Shown piece by piece: positions 63,746 through 64,000 of a DNA stretch of 64,000 bases (the stretch's first letter is position 1; each line of letters starts with the position of its first letter). The position numbers were made by a program, and so were the translations under genes. The DNA comes from Nocardia sputorum (GTDB taxonomy: Bacteria; Actinomycetota; Actinomycetes; Mycobacteriales; Mycobacteriaceae), in the NCBI RefSeq assembly GCF_027924405.1, contig NZ_AP026978.1, positions 4,712,001 to 4,776,000 on the forward strand. Reading direction: 5' to 3'. The notes below the pieces were generated by a model, which worked only from the letters and a program-made list of their open reading frames with translations, searched no databases and was not told where the DNA came from.

Positions 63746-64000
63746 TCAGGAGCCCGCGGCCAGGAGCACGTCCGAATCGAAGCAGGTGTGCGTGCCGGTG
63801 TGGCAGGCCGCGCCCTCTTGATCGACCACCAGCAGGATCGTGTCGCCGTCGCAGTCGAGCCGCACTTCGTGCACGTACTGGGTGTGGCCGGAGGTCTCCC
63901 CCTTGACCCAGTACTGCTGCCTGGAGCGCGAATAGTACGTCGCCTTGCGGGTTTCCAGCGTGCGCGCCAGCGCCTCGTCGTCCATCCACGCGACCATCAG
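63746..64000 (-). CDS. hisI: Phosphoribosyl-AMP cyclohydrolase (C-terminal part; gene runs off the right edge)
   Basis: The visible 84 codons include [41 protein letters not shown], then metal-binding [26 protein letters not shown] with the Cys/Asp/His ligands of HisI, which opens the purine ring in histidine synthesis. The start lies beyond base 64000. Position next to bcp/trpE matches mycobacteria. Converges on the MarR gene. Confidence 0.96.
   Translation of the reverse strand: MMVAWMDDEALARTLETRKATYYSRSRQQYWVKGETSGHTQYVHEVRLDCDGDTILLVVDQEGAACHTGTHTCFDSDVLLAAGS

Overview
The window is high-GC actinobacterial chromosome. Gene content and order point to the mycolic-acid group, most likely Nocardia or a close relative. 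The backbone matches the Mycobacterium tuberculosis order hisI, bcpB, trpE, membrane protein, trpC, trpB, trpA, lgt, TM2 protein, pykA, tesB, pdtaR, polA, rpsA, coaE-grpB, DUF402, uvrB, cAMP-binding universal stress protein, uvrA, here read from right to left. Accessory genes and importers are inserted between these anchors. I see no insertion sequence, prophage or CRISPR array.

Layout. 1-7.4 kb: 5' part of uvrA, a DosS/DevS-like GAF histidine kinase, a convergent RafH-like ribosome hibernation factor with a DosR-type box in front of it, a stand-alone ketosynthase, a PAS-PAS-GGDEF protein and a small monooxygenase-like protein. 7.4-10.3 kb: a HelD/HelR-family RNA polymerase helicase preceded by a 17-bp inverted repeat resembling the rifamycin-associated element, then the universal stress protein. 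10.8-17.9 kb: AraC-DoxX, a VOC protein, uvrB, two DUF402 paralogues and coaE-grpB. 18-21.9 kb: an insert between coaE and rpsA with a sparse 1-kb stretch, a small membrane protein, a TetR/NAD(P)-binding divergent pair and a hypothetical gene. 22-28.4 kb: rpsA, a methyltransferase, an SPFH plus ribbon-helix-helix pair, and an FAD oxidase/LysR pair. 28.8-35.7 kb: a polar amino acid importer, an isocitrate/isopropylmalate dehydrogenase homologue, a 2H phosphoesterase, thioredoxin, a stand-alone LeuA regulatory domain and a beta-carbonic anhydrase. 35.9-46.2 kb: polA, a DUF885 protein and a branched-chain amino acid importer whose two ATPases are fused. 46.3-49.8 kb: pdtaR, tRNA-Leu(CAA), a repeat-rich non-coding stretch, DUF4188, a low-molecular-weight phosphatase and a hypothetical protein. 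49.8-61.4 kb: tesB, pykA, a cystine-type importer without a local ATPase, a TM2 protein, lgt and the trp operon. 61.6-64 kb: small proteins, a peroxiredoxin, a MarR regulator and the C-terminal part of hisI.

Themes. (1) Low-oxygen and stress physiology: the heme-GAF kinase and the RafH-like factor lie tail to tail, and the latter has a DosR-type operator. (2) Protection or recycling of RNA polymerase by a HelD/HelR helicase with a possible rifamycin-responsive promoter. (3) At least eleven genes appear to be leaderless, with a TANNNT -10 hexamer 6-8 bases before the start codon (tetR, uvrB, polA, pykA, lgt, lysR, bcp and others); this fixed several start choices. (4) Many convergent pairs are separated by strong perfect hairpins.
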